From Acidimicrobiia bacterium (lineage in GTDB: Bacteria; Actinomycetota; Acidimicrobiia; IMCC26256; JAENVU01), in the NCBI GenBank assembly GCA_016650415.1, contig JAENVU010000408.1, positions 1 to 9,401 of the forward strand: a DNA stretch of 9,401 bases. The letters are read 5' to 3'. Positions within the stretch are counted from its first letter, which is position 1, and each line of letters begins with the position of its first letter. Below, piece by piece: positions 1 to 5,253 of the stretch. A program made the translations under genes and the position numbers. Below the pieces are notes generated by a model. It was not told where the DNA came from. It did not search any database and was given only the letters and a program-made list of their open reading frames with translations.

Positions 1-385
1 GCAGGATCGGAGACACTCGAGGAGCGACCTCCACCATCAGCTCACCCCAAGCGGCAATGAGTGCCGGGCCGTCCGATACAAGATCCTGGAGCTCGTCCGA
101 GCGACGTTCCGCGGCGACGCCGAGATCTGGATCGCCGCGCAGCCCTCGCGCAACGAGCGCTCGTACGATGCCTGACTTGCCGCCGAAGGACTTGTAGATC
201 GTCGCGGTCGAGACGCCCGCGTCGCAGGCGATGGTGTCGATGGTCGTGGCGACGAACCCGTCGGACGAGAAACGGTTCCACGCTGCGTCGAGGACGGCAT
301 CACGAAGTCGATCTGCCGCGGCTCGCCGTCGGCTTGCGTCGTACCCGCGGCGCTTGACGGGACGATCTCCATGCGGAACACTCAT
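1..385 (-). CDS. TetR-family transcriptional regulator (C-terminus beyond the window)
   Basis: The reading frame starts at an ATG at 385 and is still open at the left edge, giving the first 128 residues. Residues 25-80 form a TetR-type DNA-binding domain: a first helix (RLRDAVLDAAWNRFSSDGF), then TTIDTIACDAGVSTATIYKS, the typical helix-turn-helix ending in the IYKSFGGK signature, then the start of the ligand-binding helices. The ligand-binding domain is cut off, so no inducer can be proposed. The gene is divergent from the SnoaL/DUF385 pair with only 39 bp between the two starts, so by the usual TetR arrangement it probably represses itself and that pair. I saw no clear palindromic operator in the 39 bp. 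Family assignment is firm; the target is inference. Confidence 0.88.
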   Translation of the reverse strand, partial: MSVPHGDRPVKRRGYDASRRRAAADRLRDAVLDAAWNRFSSDGFVATTIDTIACDAGVSTATIYKSFGGKSGIVRALVARGLRGDPDLGVAAERRSDELQDLVSDGPALIAAWGELMVEVAPRVSPIL

Positions 386-424
386 TTGGTTCCATGCTAC
401 TAGATCGAATTGCGGAGGTTCCTG

Positions 425-844
425 ATGCCAACTGCCACGACGGTCGTCGATCGTCTCTGCGACGCAGTGAATCGTCACGATCTTGATGCGCTCGCGGCTT
501 GCTTTGCCGTGGAATACCAGAACGAGACGCCCGCACACCCAGCGCGCGGCTTCCTCGGACGGGCACAGGTGCGGCGGAATTGGGAGCAGCTGTTCGGTGG
601 CATTCCCGACCTGAGTGCGACCGTCGCCGAGCGCGCCATCGACGGTGAGACCGTGTGGACCGAGTGGGAGATGCGCGGCACGCGTCCAGACGGGCACCCC
701 CATCTAATGCGAGGTGTTGTGATCTTCCACGTCAACGACGAGGAGATCGCGAAGGCGCGCTTCTACCTCGAACCGGTGGATGTCGATCCTGGCGGTATCG
801 ACTCCGAGATCGGGCGTGTCGTCCGAAGCGCGGATGAGTCATGA
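425..844 (+). CDS. SnoaL-like (NTF2-fold) polyketide cyclase family protein
   Basis: The product is 139 residues, normal for a single-domain SnoaL-like/NTF2-fold protein. The pattern is typical: an N-terminal helix pair (VDRLCDAVNRHDLDALAACF), then YQNETPAHPARGFLGRAQV, WEQLFGGIPDL, and the strand-rich second half TVWTEWEMRGTR and HLMRGVVIFHVNDEEIAKAR. This cone-shaped fold binds small hydrophobic ligands or acts as an isomerase or cyclase; the substrate here is unknown. The ATG at 425 is chosen because GGAGG at 414-418 precedes it by 6 nt; the in-frame TTG at 410 lies upstream of that site. Its stop overlaps the next gene's start (ATGA, 841-844), so the two are translationally coupled. A TetR regulator reads away upstream and is the likely controller. 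Confidence 0.87.
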   Translation: MPTATTVVDRLCDAVNRHDLDALAACFAVEYQNETPAHPARGFLGRAQVRRNWEQLFGGIPDLSATVAERAIDGETVWTEWEMRGTRPDGHPHLMRGVVIFHVNDEEIAKARFYLEPVDVDPGGIDSEIGRVVRSADES

Positions 845-1326
845 GCCGTTCGACCACCGGTCCAGTACGCGACGCTCGACCACCTGAGCCGCTTGTGCGC
901 GCGTTCAACCCATTCGTGCGCGCGGCCTTGCGATCACCACTGGGGCGACGGATCCGCCCCTTGGCCCTTGTCGAGTACGTCGGGCGACGAACCGGCGTAC
1001 GTCGCCGCGTCGTCGCAACGTGGCACGAACTCGACGGTCGCGGGTTCGTCGTGACCCCTGCCGGTTGGCAGGCGAACTTCGTTGGCGGCGCGCCGGCGCG
1101 CGTGCGTCACTGCGGCCGCTCCCGTGCGATGACGGGCACACTGCAGTCGGATCCGGTCACCGTCGCACACGCGCTGCAGCAACTGTTCGAAGCCGGCAAT
1201 CAGGCCCGCACCGTCGGCCTGGCCGTAGACCACGGCCACTCGGTCACACCCGAAGACGTCATCGCGGTTCGGCGGGCGATCGTGTGGTTCGACCCGATCC
1301 TGTCGACCTCGAGCCCCGGCATATAG
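841..1326 (+). CDS. Deazaflavin (F420)-dependent nitroreductase family protein (DUF385, Ddn-like)
   Basis: The 161-residue product matches the DUF385/Ddn group of split-barrel flavin or F420-binding proteins. After a basic N-terminal helix (VRAFNPFVRAALRSPLGRRI), residues 42-60 carry LVEYVGRRTGVRRRVVA. The GRRTG loop is the usual cofactor phosphate-binding segment in this family. It is followed by WHELDGRGFVVTPAG, then WQANFVGGAPARVRHCGR, corresponding to the family W-x-x-N-L-x-A-x-P-x-V stretch. Members use reduced F420 for nitroreduction or quinone reduction; the substrate here is unknown. It overlaps the SnoaL-like gene by 4 nt (ATGA), so both are made together. It converges with the GAF-ANTAR gene across 51 bp, where I saw no good terminator hairpin. 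Confidence 0.8.
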   Translation: MSRSTTGPVRDARPPEPLVRAFNPFVRAALRSPLGRRIRPLALVEYVGRRTGVRRRVVATWHELDGRGFVVTPAGWQANFVGGAPARVRHCGRSRAMTGTLQSDPVTVAHALQQLFEAGNQARTVGLAVDHGHSVTPEDVIAVRRAIVWFDPILSTSSPGI

Positions 1327-1377
1327 ATCCCTCCCATCCTGAAGGGCCTTCTCGTTCGGGCGTCCGCCGCAGGAGTT

Positions 1378-2118
1378 TCAGGCACTGTCCGCGCCGGGCG
1401 GCCGGTCGAGTGCCGGCACGTCGAGACGTCCGTTGATGATGTCGTCGGCGACATCCACCAGACGCAGGTTGTGGCTGCGGGCGTAGTCGCGCAAGGTCGA
1501 GAAGGACGATTGCATGTCGTGCTTGGTTCGTTCGGCCACCATTCCTTTTGCTTGTTCGATCGCGATGCGGCTGTTCAGCGCCTGGTTGAGCTGTTCATTC
1601 ACAACGCGAGCTTCCAGCGCGGCGCGGTGGGTCAGGATGCCGATCGTTCCGACATCGGCGAGGGCCTGAGCGGCTTCGACATCGTCTTCACGCATCCGGC
1701 CGGCTTCGAAGTCGAACAAGTTGAGCGCGCCAATGACGGTTCCCCGAAGTCTCATCGGCAGCGCGTGCACCGAATGGAATCCGGCCTCGACCGCCTGCGC
1801 CGAGAACCGGGGCCAGGGCCCGTCCCGTGCGGTCAGGTCACTGTTCACGACGGGCTGTCCGGTCCGGAAGCAGTCGAGGCAGGGCCCTTGTTGCGCCTGC
1901 AGCTCGAACAGCTCGAGCAATCGCATCGCTTCACTGGACGACGCCATGAGACGAAGATCGCCGGCCGGGGCGACGAGCATGAGCCCCGCCGCGCTGACGT
2001 CGAGTATCTCGACACAGCGATCCACGAGGTGAGTGAGCAATTCCACGACGTCGAAGTCGGCAACGAGCGAGTCGGCCAACTCGACGAGTGTCTTCGCGAG
2101 CAACGCTTCTCTTGGCAT
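1378..2118 (-). CDS. GAF and ANTAR domain protein (second copy in the operon)
   Basis: The product is 246 residues. Residues 20-165 form a GAF sensor domain (CVEILDVSAAGLML, GPCLDCFRTGQPV, HSVHALPMRLRGTVIGALNL). Residues 175-230 form an ANTAR RNA-binding domain (NSRIAIEQAKGMVAERTK, then LRDYARSHNLRLVDVADDI). ANTAR proteins bind paired hairpins in nascent RNA and prevent termination; the GAF part presumably senses a small ligand or redox state. The frame is open further upstream into the preceding gene. I chose the ATG at 2118 because AGGGG lies just upstream and residue 1 fits the family N-terminus; an ATG at 2133 is possible. It lies 121 bp downstream of another GAF-ANTAR gene and a STAS gene on the same strand, probably as one operon. 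Confidence 0.88.
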   Translation of the reverse strand: MPREALLAKTLVELADSLVADFDVVELLTHLVDRCVEILDVSAAGLMLVAPAGDLRLMASSSEAMRLLELFELQAQQGPCLDCFRTGQPVVNSDLTARDGPWPRFSAQAVEAGFHSVHALPMRLRGTVIGALNLFDFEAGRMREDDVEAAQALADVGTIGILTHRAALEARVVNEQLNQALNSRIAIEQAKGMVAERTKHDMQSSFSTLRDYARSHNLRLVDVADDIINGRLDVPALDRPPGADSA

Positions 2119-2239
2119 CGGATCCCCTGTCATCGTGCCGTCGGCGGTGGGACGGGGCCCGCCAACGGGAGAGGCCGCTCCGAGATTAGGGCAGTTCCCG
2201 ACTCGATCTCCCGACCGGATCGGGGGCCAGGACGAGGGC
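2119..2239 (-). promoter_or_regulatory. Intercistronic leader with several small hairpins before the second GAF-ANTAR gene
   Basis: The 121-nt gap between the two GAF-ANTAR genes can form short GC-rich stems on the minus-strand RNA. They are CCCGA/TCGGG (2210-2224, 5-nt loop), CCCG/CGGG (2158-2169, 4-nt loop) and CCGTC/GACGG (2138-2155, 8-nt loop). A possible -10-like TAATCT lies at 2188-2183 without a convincing -35. Because the flanking genes encode ANTAR antiterminators, an autoregulatory leader is possible. None of the stems shows the clear hexaloop of known ANTAR target hairpins, so the role is unproven. Confidence 0.25.
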
Positions 2240-2965
2240 TCATCCGCGTGAATCGGAACCATCGGTCGTTGCGTCGAATCGCAGTTGTCGCGATACGACA
2301 TCCTTCGCGACGGCATCGAGGGAAAGGTCATTGCCGAAAGCGTGGCTTTTCAGTCGGATCAGGGCCTGGACCACGCTGATGTCGAGTTGGGCGGCGACCA
2401 TCCCCGACGCCTGATGCACCACGTAGCGGAAATCGGCGACCGCCTCGAGTTCCTTGGCCAGCATTCCGGGAGGAGCTTTGGCTTGGAGTACGAGGATTGC
2501 CTGGGCGGCGATGTCGGCGGCGACCAGCGCGTCGGCGTGTTGCTCGTCGGTCAGCGAGCCGGGAGAGTCGCGGTAGAGATTGAGCGCGCCGAGTCGGACC
2601 GCGCCCACCTGGAGTGGGAATCCGAAGATCGCGCGGACGCCCGCCGCAACCGCGGGACCCGTGAACGCGAGCCAACGGCCCGTGTGGGGATCTGCCAGGT
2701 CGGGTTCCAGGACGGCGCGGTCGTCCTTGTAGGCGTCGACACACGGGCCTTCGCCGAGCGAGAACTGCAGTTCCTCGACGAGCGCGCTCACGGAGTTGGT
2801 CGAACAGAGCGAGCCCCGGGCAATGTCTCCCGACATCAGCATGATGCCGGCGCCGCTCATCCCGGTCACCTCCGCGCACATGGTGCACAGGCGTGCGGTC
2901 TCCAACTCCATCTCGCCGCCGGCAAGAAGCTGAGTCAGGATCCGCGATCGTCGTTCGCCGGCCAC
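2240..2965 (-). CDS. GAF and ANTAR domain protein (first copy in the operon)
   Basis: The product is 241 residues, the usual size for this actinobacterial family. A GAF domain spans about residues 20-155 (CAEVTGMSGAGIMLMSG, FSLGEGPCVDAYKDDRAV, AIFGFPLQVGAVRLGALNLY). An ANTAR domain spans about 170-228 (VHQASGMVAAQLDISVVQ, then LIRLKSHAFGNDLSLDAVA). The role is probably signal-dependent transcription antitermination. The start is the GTG at 2965: only 2 nt separate it from the STAS stop codon, and it places the family N-terminus MAGERRSRIL at residue 1. There is no strong ribosome-binding site, which suggests translation is coupled to the STAS gene. A much longer open frame runs upstream, but its translation is the low-complexity shadow of the STAS gene. 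Confidence 0.88.
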   Translation of the reverse strand: MAGERRSRILTQLLAGGEMELETARLCTMCAEVTGMSGAGIMLMSGDIARGSLCSTNSVSALVEELQFSLGEGPCVDAYKDDRAVLEPDLADPHTGRWLAFTGPAVAAGVRAIFGFPLQVGAVRLGALNLYRDSPGSLTDEQHADALVAADIAAQAILVLQAKAPPGMLAKELEAVADFRYVVHQASGMVAAQLDISVVQALIRLKSHAFGNDLSLDAVAKDVVSRQLRFDATTDGSDSRG

Positions 2966-2967
2966 GG

Positions 2968-3525
2968 CTAGGACTTGGCGCGGCCGACGTCGTTCGCGTC
3001 CTCGACGCCGAGGTCCCGGACGGTCGACAGCGCCGCCGCGATTCCGGTTTCGCTCGGTGGCCGTGCCCGATGTCTCGTCGTGGACTCGCCAAGTTCGGTG
3101 TCGATCCGTTCCGATGCGGGCACCGCGACCCAGCTCTTGAGTGATCCGGACGTGCCGGTCACCGCCGATTCCTCGGCGGTGGGCACCCCGAGGAGACCCG
3201 TGAGGTGACAGATGTCCAGGATCAGACGCGCCTTCTCCGACGGCTGCCGAAGTCGCAGTGCGCGTCCGCGGCGGCCAAGAAACGCGTCGGCACGCACAAG
3301 AAAGCCGAGGGTCGACGCGTCCAGGAACCGCACCTGAGACAGGTCGACGACAAGATCGGCACCGTCGACCGCGATCGCGCGGGCGAAGACCTCCGCCAGC
3401 GCCGGCACTGACCCGAGGTCGAACTCTCCACGCAGCCATACGACGGTGCAGCCGGCGTCGCGTTCGATGAAGGCCCCTGCCCCGGGGCCGGCCAACGCTA
3501 CGTAGAGCGAGTCGGCGGGGGGCAT
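2968..3525 (-). CDS. STAS-domain anti-sigma factor antagonist
   Basis: The product is 185 residues. A STAS domain covers about residues 8-115: GCTVVWLRGEFDLGSVPAL (first strand and helix), ADLVVDLSQVRFLDASTLGF (core strand and switch loop), then AFLGRRGRALRLRQPSEKAR and ICHLTGLLGV. STAS proteins of this type free a sigma factor by binding its anti-sigma kinase and are switched off by phosphorylation. In SpoIIAA, RsbV and BldG the phosphoserine follows the conserved Asp. Here that position appears to be Ala70, within D69-A70-S71-T72, with Ser71 as the nearest acceptor. A tail of about 70 residues without recognised domain follows. The start at 3525 has AGGAG 6 nt upstream; the ATG at 3675 has no such site. 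The downstream GAF-ANTAR gene starts 2 nt after this stop. Confidence 0.88.
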   Translation of the reverse strand: MPPADSLYVALAGPGAGAFIERDAGCTVVWLRGEFDLGSVPALAEVFARAIAVDGADLVVDLSQVRFLDASTLGFLVRADAFLGRRGRALRLRQPSEKARLILDICHLTGLLGVPTAEESAVTGTSGSLKSWVAVPASERIDTELGESTTRHRARPPSETGIAAALSTVRDLGVEDANDVGRAKS

Positions 3526-3750
3526 AGTGGTCTCCTGGTATCGATCGTGCAATCGACGCGCTACCAGGGTCCGGAGCACCGCTCCCGAGCCGCAGACACT
3601 CGGCTCGACACGTGTGGGATCTGTCGTGTCATCTGGACCGTACACCTTCGCTGCCGTCCGCCTGTCGGCAGACATCTGATCGGCGGACCAGTCGGACTAC
3701 TTGGTCTCGGTGAGGGTGCGGTGCATGTCGGCGTGGAAGTTGCGGCTCCG
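3526..3750. other. Intergenic stretch upstream of the STAS gene
   Basis: No gene is supported here. The stretch should hold the promoter of the minus-strand STAS/GAF-ANTAR operon, but I could not assign -35 and -10 boxes with confidence. The AGGAG ribosome-binding site of the STAS gene lies at its left end. The STAS frame stays open back to 3675, but without a good ribosome-binding site and with no domain content in the extra 50 residues. Confidence 0.4.
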
Positions 3751-3757
3751 AACGCGA

Positions 3758-3783
3758 ATCAGCGGCCTCGAAGGGCCGCTGAT
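3758..3783 (-). terminator. Perfect 10-bp stem-loop just downstream of the tRNA-Gly 3' fragment
   Basis: ATCAGCGGCC (3758-3767) and GGCCGCTGAT (3774-3783) pair perfectly around a 6-nt loop. The hairpin sits 15 nt past the 3' end of the tRNA fragment on the minus strand, where a tRNA terminator would be. There is no U-run after it, only TTCGCGTT, as is common in actinobacteria. The left arm recurs beside the second tRNA fragment (5087-5103), but there the matching right arm is missing. Confidence 0.55.
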
Positions 3784-3798
3784 CTGCGGTGTTCGTGA

Positions 3799-3844
3799 AG
3801 CGGACGACGGGATTCGAACCCGCGACCCTCACCTTGGCAAGGGC
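3799..3844 (-). repeat. tRNA-Gly(GCC) 3' fragment, copy 1 (46-bp direct repeat, probable att site)
   Basis: Read on the minus strand this is the anticodon loop TTGCCAA (anticodon GCC), the 3' side of the anticodon stem, the variable loop, a full T-arm (GCGGGTTCGAATCCCGT) and the 3' acceptor strand CGTCCGC with discriminator T. The 5' half of the tRNA (acceptor GCGGACG, D-arm) is absent; the upstream sequence cannot pair to make a cloverleaf. It is therefore not a working tRNA gene. The same 46 bp occur exactly at 5137-5182. Tyrosine-recombinase elements commonly integrate into tRNA 3' ends and leave such copies, so this is probably an attachment-site scar. Confidence 0.85.
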
Positions 3845-3912
3845 GCCGGTACACCTTCTTGACCAGCCATGATGGCTCCTGACCTGCGGAAACAGTGTTC
3901 GTCGGTCTTCAC
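3829..3912 (-). other. Short conserved reading frame running into tRNA-Gly fragment, copy 1
   Basis: A GTG-started frame of 27 codons (beginning MKTDEHCFRRSG) ends at a TGA inside the tRNA fragment. The matching frame in copy 2 (5167-5253) aligns codon for codon without gaps over the last 22 residues. Both read EHC or EQC, AIMA, Q, then PLPR and stop. It may be the 3' end of a lost integrase gene overlapping attP, or simply conserved att-arm DNA. There is no strong ribosome-binding site, so coding status is doubtful. Confidence 0.2.
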
Positions 3913-4122
3913 TGTTTTGCATGGTTTCGCGGCCCCACCGCGGCCCACGAACGGAATCGTTCACAAGCGCAAGCCGGCCACCAACGACTTGTGCTCGTTG
4001 ACAGCATCGACTGGGAGACCCGATTCATCGGGAACCATGCACGTGCCGCTTCCCGCATGCTGGTCGCCTCGTTCATACCCCTACCCGATGCCTCAACGAG
4101 TTCGACTGCGGTAGCTGCTAGC
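3845..4122. other. Gene-poor stretch right of att copy 1
   Basis: The first ~100 bp (to about 3946) is diverged homology to the sequence right of copy 2, including a TTTCGC block at exactly the same offset (126 bp) from each 46-bp repeat and a nearby CCGCGGCC. From about 3947 to 4122 I recognise nothing: the frames are short and of low-complexity shadow type. The stretch looks like decayed element DNA. Confidence 0.5.
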
Positions 4123-4269
4123 TCAACGAGCCCGCAGCGGCGTCGCTACCGCCGCAGCTTGCCCTTCTCGTCGCGGACGAGCTTCTCCGCGGTAGGGCAG
4201 CCCGTACGCGTCGACCTTGCCGTCGTCGGAACCGAAGAAGACTTTGCCGTTGGCAACTATTGGTGATGA
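4123..4269 (-). pseudogene. C-terminal fragment of a PQQ-type beta-propeller repeat protein
   Basis: A minus-strand frame without a plausible start codon reads SSPIV followed by ANGKVFFGSDDGKVDAYG, LP and a 23-residue tail before TGA at 4123. This is the standard blade of PQQ-like (BamB/quinoprotein-type) propellers, with consensus SSPVVANGxVYVGSDDGKLYAxGLP, and the GLP ending is typical of the last blade. In-frame TGA codons lie just upstream, near 4300, so it is a remnant. Propeller blades of the same general family occur at 5343-5597 on the same strand and in the N-to-C order expected if both came from one gene. Confidence 0.65.
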
Positions 4270-4311
4270 CTGGCGCGCACGAAGTGGAGCACGTCATCAT
4301 CGAGGTCGCAG

Positions 4312-4698
4312 TCAGACGACCCAGCGATTTCCTACGGGAGCCCACCGTTTCCGGTGTGCAGCGTGTAACACGACATGGCGAATCGGCGTGTGCACCAACG
4401 TGGTCTTCAATGGAGCACGCGACGGTGTCGTGGGGTGGCGCAATCGGTCGCCCGCCCTGCGCGCGGCTTGGAGATCGGCGAGCTTGCGGTCGTAGGCTTG
4501 GCGGCTCTCCCAGCTCTTGAGAATCTTCCAGGCTGCGCTGACCATCGTGACTTGCCTGGTGGCCTCGGCCAGGATCTCTTCCGAAGCCCCTTCGTGCCTG
4601 TCTGGGTGAAGCAACTGGACCTTCAAGCGCCACGCGCGCTTGATCGCTTCGAAGTCGGCGTCGTGTTCGACTCCCAAGACGCCATAGTGATCCTGCAC
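4312..4698 (-). CDS. J-domain (DnaJ-like) protein
   Basis: The product is 128 residues from the GTG at 4698. Residues 2-72 form a complete J-domain: HYGVLGVEHDADFEAIKRAW (helices I-II), VQLLHPDRH with the HPD motif at 31-33 that stimulates DnaK ATPase, and a helix III ending WESRQAYDRKL. The remaining ~55 residues are basic and carry no G/F-rich, zinc-finger or substrate-binding domain, so this is a class III, J-domain-only protein. It probably directs Hsp70 to a specific client. The GTG is chosen for the run of five G at 4711-4707, 8 nt upstream; a TTG at 4713 would add five residues. It lies alone between two tRNA-Gly fragments and propeller remnants, which suggests mobile-element cargo. 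It is intact as far as I can see. Confidence 0.72.
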   Translation of the reverse strand: MQDHYGVLGVEHDADFEAIKRAWRLKVQLLHPDRHEGASEEILAEATRQVTMVSAAWKILKSWESRQAYDRKLADLQAARRAGDRLRHPTTPSRAPLKTTLVHTPIRHVVLHAAHRKRWAPVGNRWVV

Positions 4699-4713
4699 CG
4701 TGGGTGCCCCCAA

Positions 4714-4877
4714 ACTGCGGTAGACGTTCCTGTCGTGGCTTCATTCGCTCGCCGCGCCGACAGCTATATCGTCCCGCCAGGCCATCGACCTAAGGGTGAT
4801 CCTCGGCGGAGGGTCCCCGTTTGCCTCGGGCAGCATCGGTCCCGTCAATCGGCGAAACCCGAGGTGAGGAGCGGAAC
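4714..4877. other. Non-coding stretch upstream of the J-domain gene
   Basis: No gene is supported. The stretch must contain the promoter of the minus-strand J-domain gene, but I see no convincing boxes. At its right end AGGAG (4867-4871) precedes the small frame at 4878. Confidence 0.35.
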
Positions 4878-4967
4878 ATGAGAGTCCTCAAGAAGCTGGA
4901 TCGTCGTCAGAGGCCTGAGAGCCGGGAAGGAGAAGTTTCGCGGACGTCGACGGACGTACCCGTTTGA
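4878..4967 (+). CDS. Candidate small basic peptide of 29 residues
   Basis: An ATG at 4878 preceded by AGGAG with 6-nt spacing opens a 29-codon frame beginning MRVLKKLDRRQRPESREG and closed by TGA at 4965-4967. It is strongly charged, with no membrane segment and no family I recognise. It is the only plus-strand frame with a good ribosome-binding site in this decayed stretch. The match may be chance in GC-rich DNA, so I rate it low. Confidence 0.18.
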   Translation: MRVLKKLDRRQRPESREGEVSRTSTDVPV

Positions 4968-4988
4968 AGACGGATGTGCGATGAATGT

Positions 4989-5018
4989 GCGCTGCGCAGC
5001 CCGACAGCTGCGCAGCGC
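4989..5018. repeat. Perfect 12-bp inverted repeat (strong hairpin)
   Basis: GCGCTGCGCAGC (4989-5000) and GCTGCGCAGCGC (5007-5018) are perfect inverted arms around a 6-nt spacer CCGACA. The inner 10 bp of each arm is itself palindromic. No U-run follows on either strand, so it is not a classical terminator. It could be a protein-binding site or a transcript-end hairpin associated with the element. Confidence 0.6.
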
Positions 5019-5086
5019 GGAGCATGGCCACCAAGCGAATCGACGGAGGCCACTCGCGGCCCAGGACCGAAATTCCGCTCGCGCTA

Positions 5087-5103
5087 AACGCGAATCAGCG
5101 GCC
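5087..5103. repeat. 17-bp repeat shared with 3751-3767, left flank of att copy 2
   Basis: AACGCGAATCAGCGGCC occurs at 3751-3767 and again here, 48 and 50 bp left of the respective 46-bp tRNA fragments. This shows that the duplicated block includes the region downstream of the tRNA. In copy 1 the repeat forms the left arm of a 10-bp hairpin; here only a 4-bp GGCC pairing remains. Confidence 0.8.
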
Positions 5104-5136
5104 CGTTTAGGCCCCCTCACCAGCGCATATGTCTGG

Positions 5137-5182
5137 AGCGGACGACGGGATTCGAACCCGCGACCCTCACCTTGGCAAGGGC
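5137..5182 (-). repeat. tRNA-Gly(GCC) 3' fragment, copy 2 (46-bp direct repeat, probable att site)
   Basis: It is identical over 46 bp to 3799-3844: anticodon loop with GCC, T-arm and 3' acceptor strand of tRNA-Gly on the minus strand, with no 5' half. The flanks on both sides are recognisably related to those of copy 1 but diverged, while the 46-bp core is unchanged. That pattern fits an integrase core held constant by site-specific recombination. Together with copy 1 it brackets 1.3 kb holding the J-domain gene. Confidence 0.85.
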
Positions 5183-5253
5183 TTCACTGCACCCGCTTGA
5201 ACAGCCATAATCGCCTCTGACCAGGGCAAACACTGCTCACTGGCTGTCGTCAT
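5167..5253 (-). other. Short conserved reading frame running into tRNA-Gly fragment, copy 2
   Basis: A 28-codon ATG frame starting MTTASEQCLPWSEAIMAV ends with PLPR and TGA inside the tRNA fragment. It aligns without gaps to the 27-codon frame at 3829-3912. An in-frame TAA lies directly before the ATG, so no longer gene extends upstream. Coding status is doubtful; it may be conserved attachment-arm DNA. Confidence 0.2.

Noticed and set aside
386..424. TetR operator in the divergent 39-bp gap
   Set aside because: No convincing inverted repeat; only a direct GGTTCC hexamer repeat is visible, too short to support a call.
1327..1377. Bidirectional terminator between the converging DUF385 and GAF-ANTAR genes
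   Set aside because: The only symmetry is a short GAAGGGCCTTC palindrome without a usable loop or U-run.
1471..2971. Long plus-strand open frames (302 and 228 codons) opposite the GAF-ANTAR genes
   Set aside because: They are antisense shadows caused by high-GC codon bias; the minus strand carries recognisable GAF and ANTAR domains throughout.
3799..3875. A functional tRNA-Gly gene
   Set aside because: Acceptor 5' strand, D-arm and most of the 5' anticodon stem are missing at both copies; only the 3' half is present.
3629..3964. Minus-strand 111-codon frame with VRVAGSNPVVRF
   Set aside because: It is the sense-strand translation of the tRNA-Gly fragment and its flanking hairpin, an artefact class seen around many tRNA genes.
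4845..5120. Minus-strand 91-codon frame upstream of the J-domain gene
   Set aside because: Compositionally shadow-like, covers the 12-bp palindrome, has no ribosome-binding site and no recognisable domain.
3751..5182. CRISPR array based on the repeated 46-bp unit
   Set aside because: There are only two copies 1338 bp apart, and the unit is plainly tRNA sequence.
4981..5220. Plus-strand 79-codon frame ending in RDSNPRPSPWQG-type sequence across the tRNA fragment
   Set aside because: This is the well-known spurious translation of antisense tRNA T-arm and anticodon sequence; there is no family and no credible start region.
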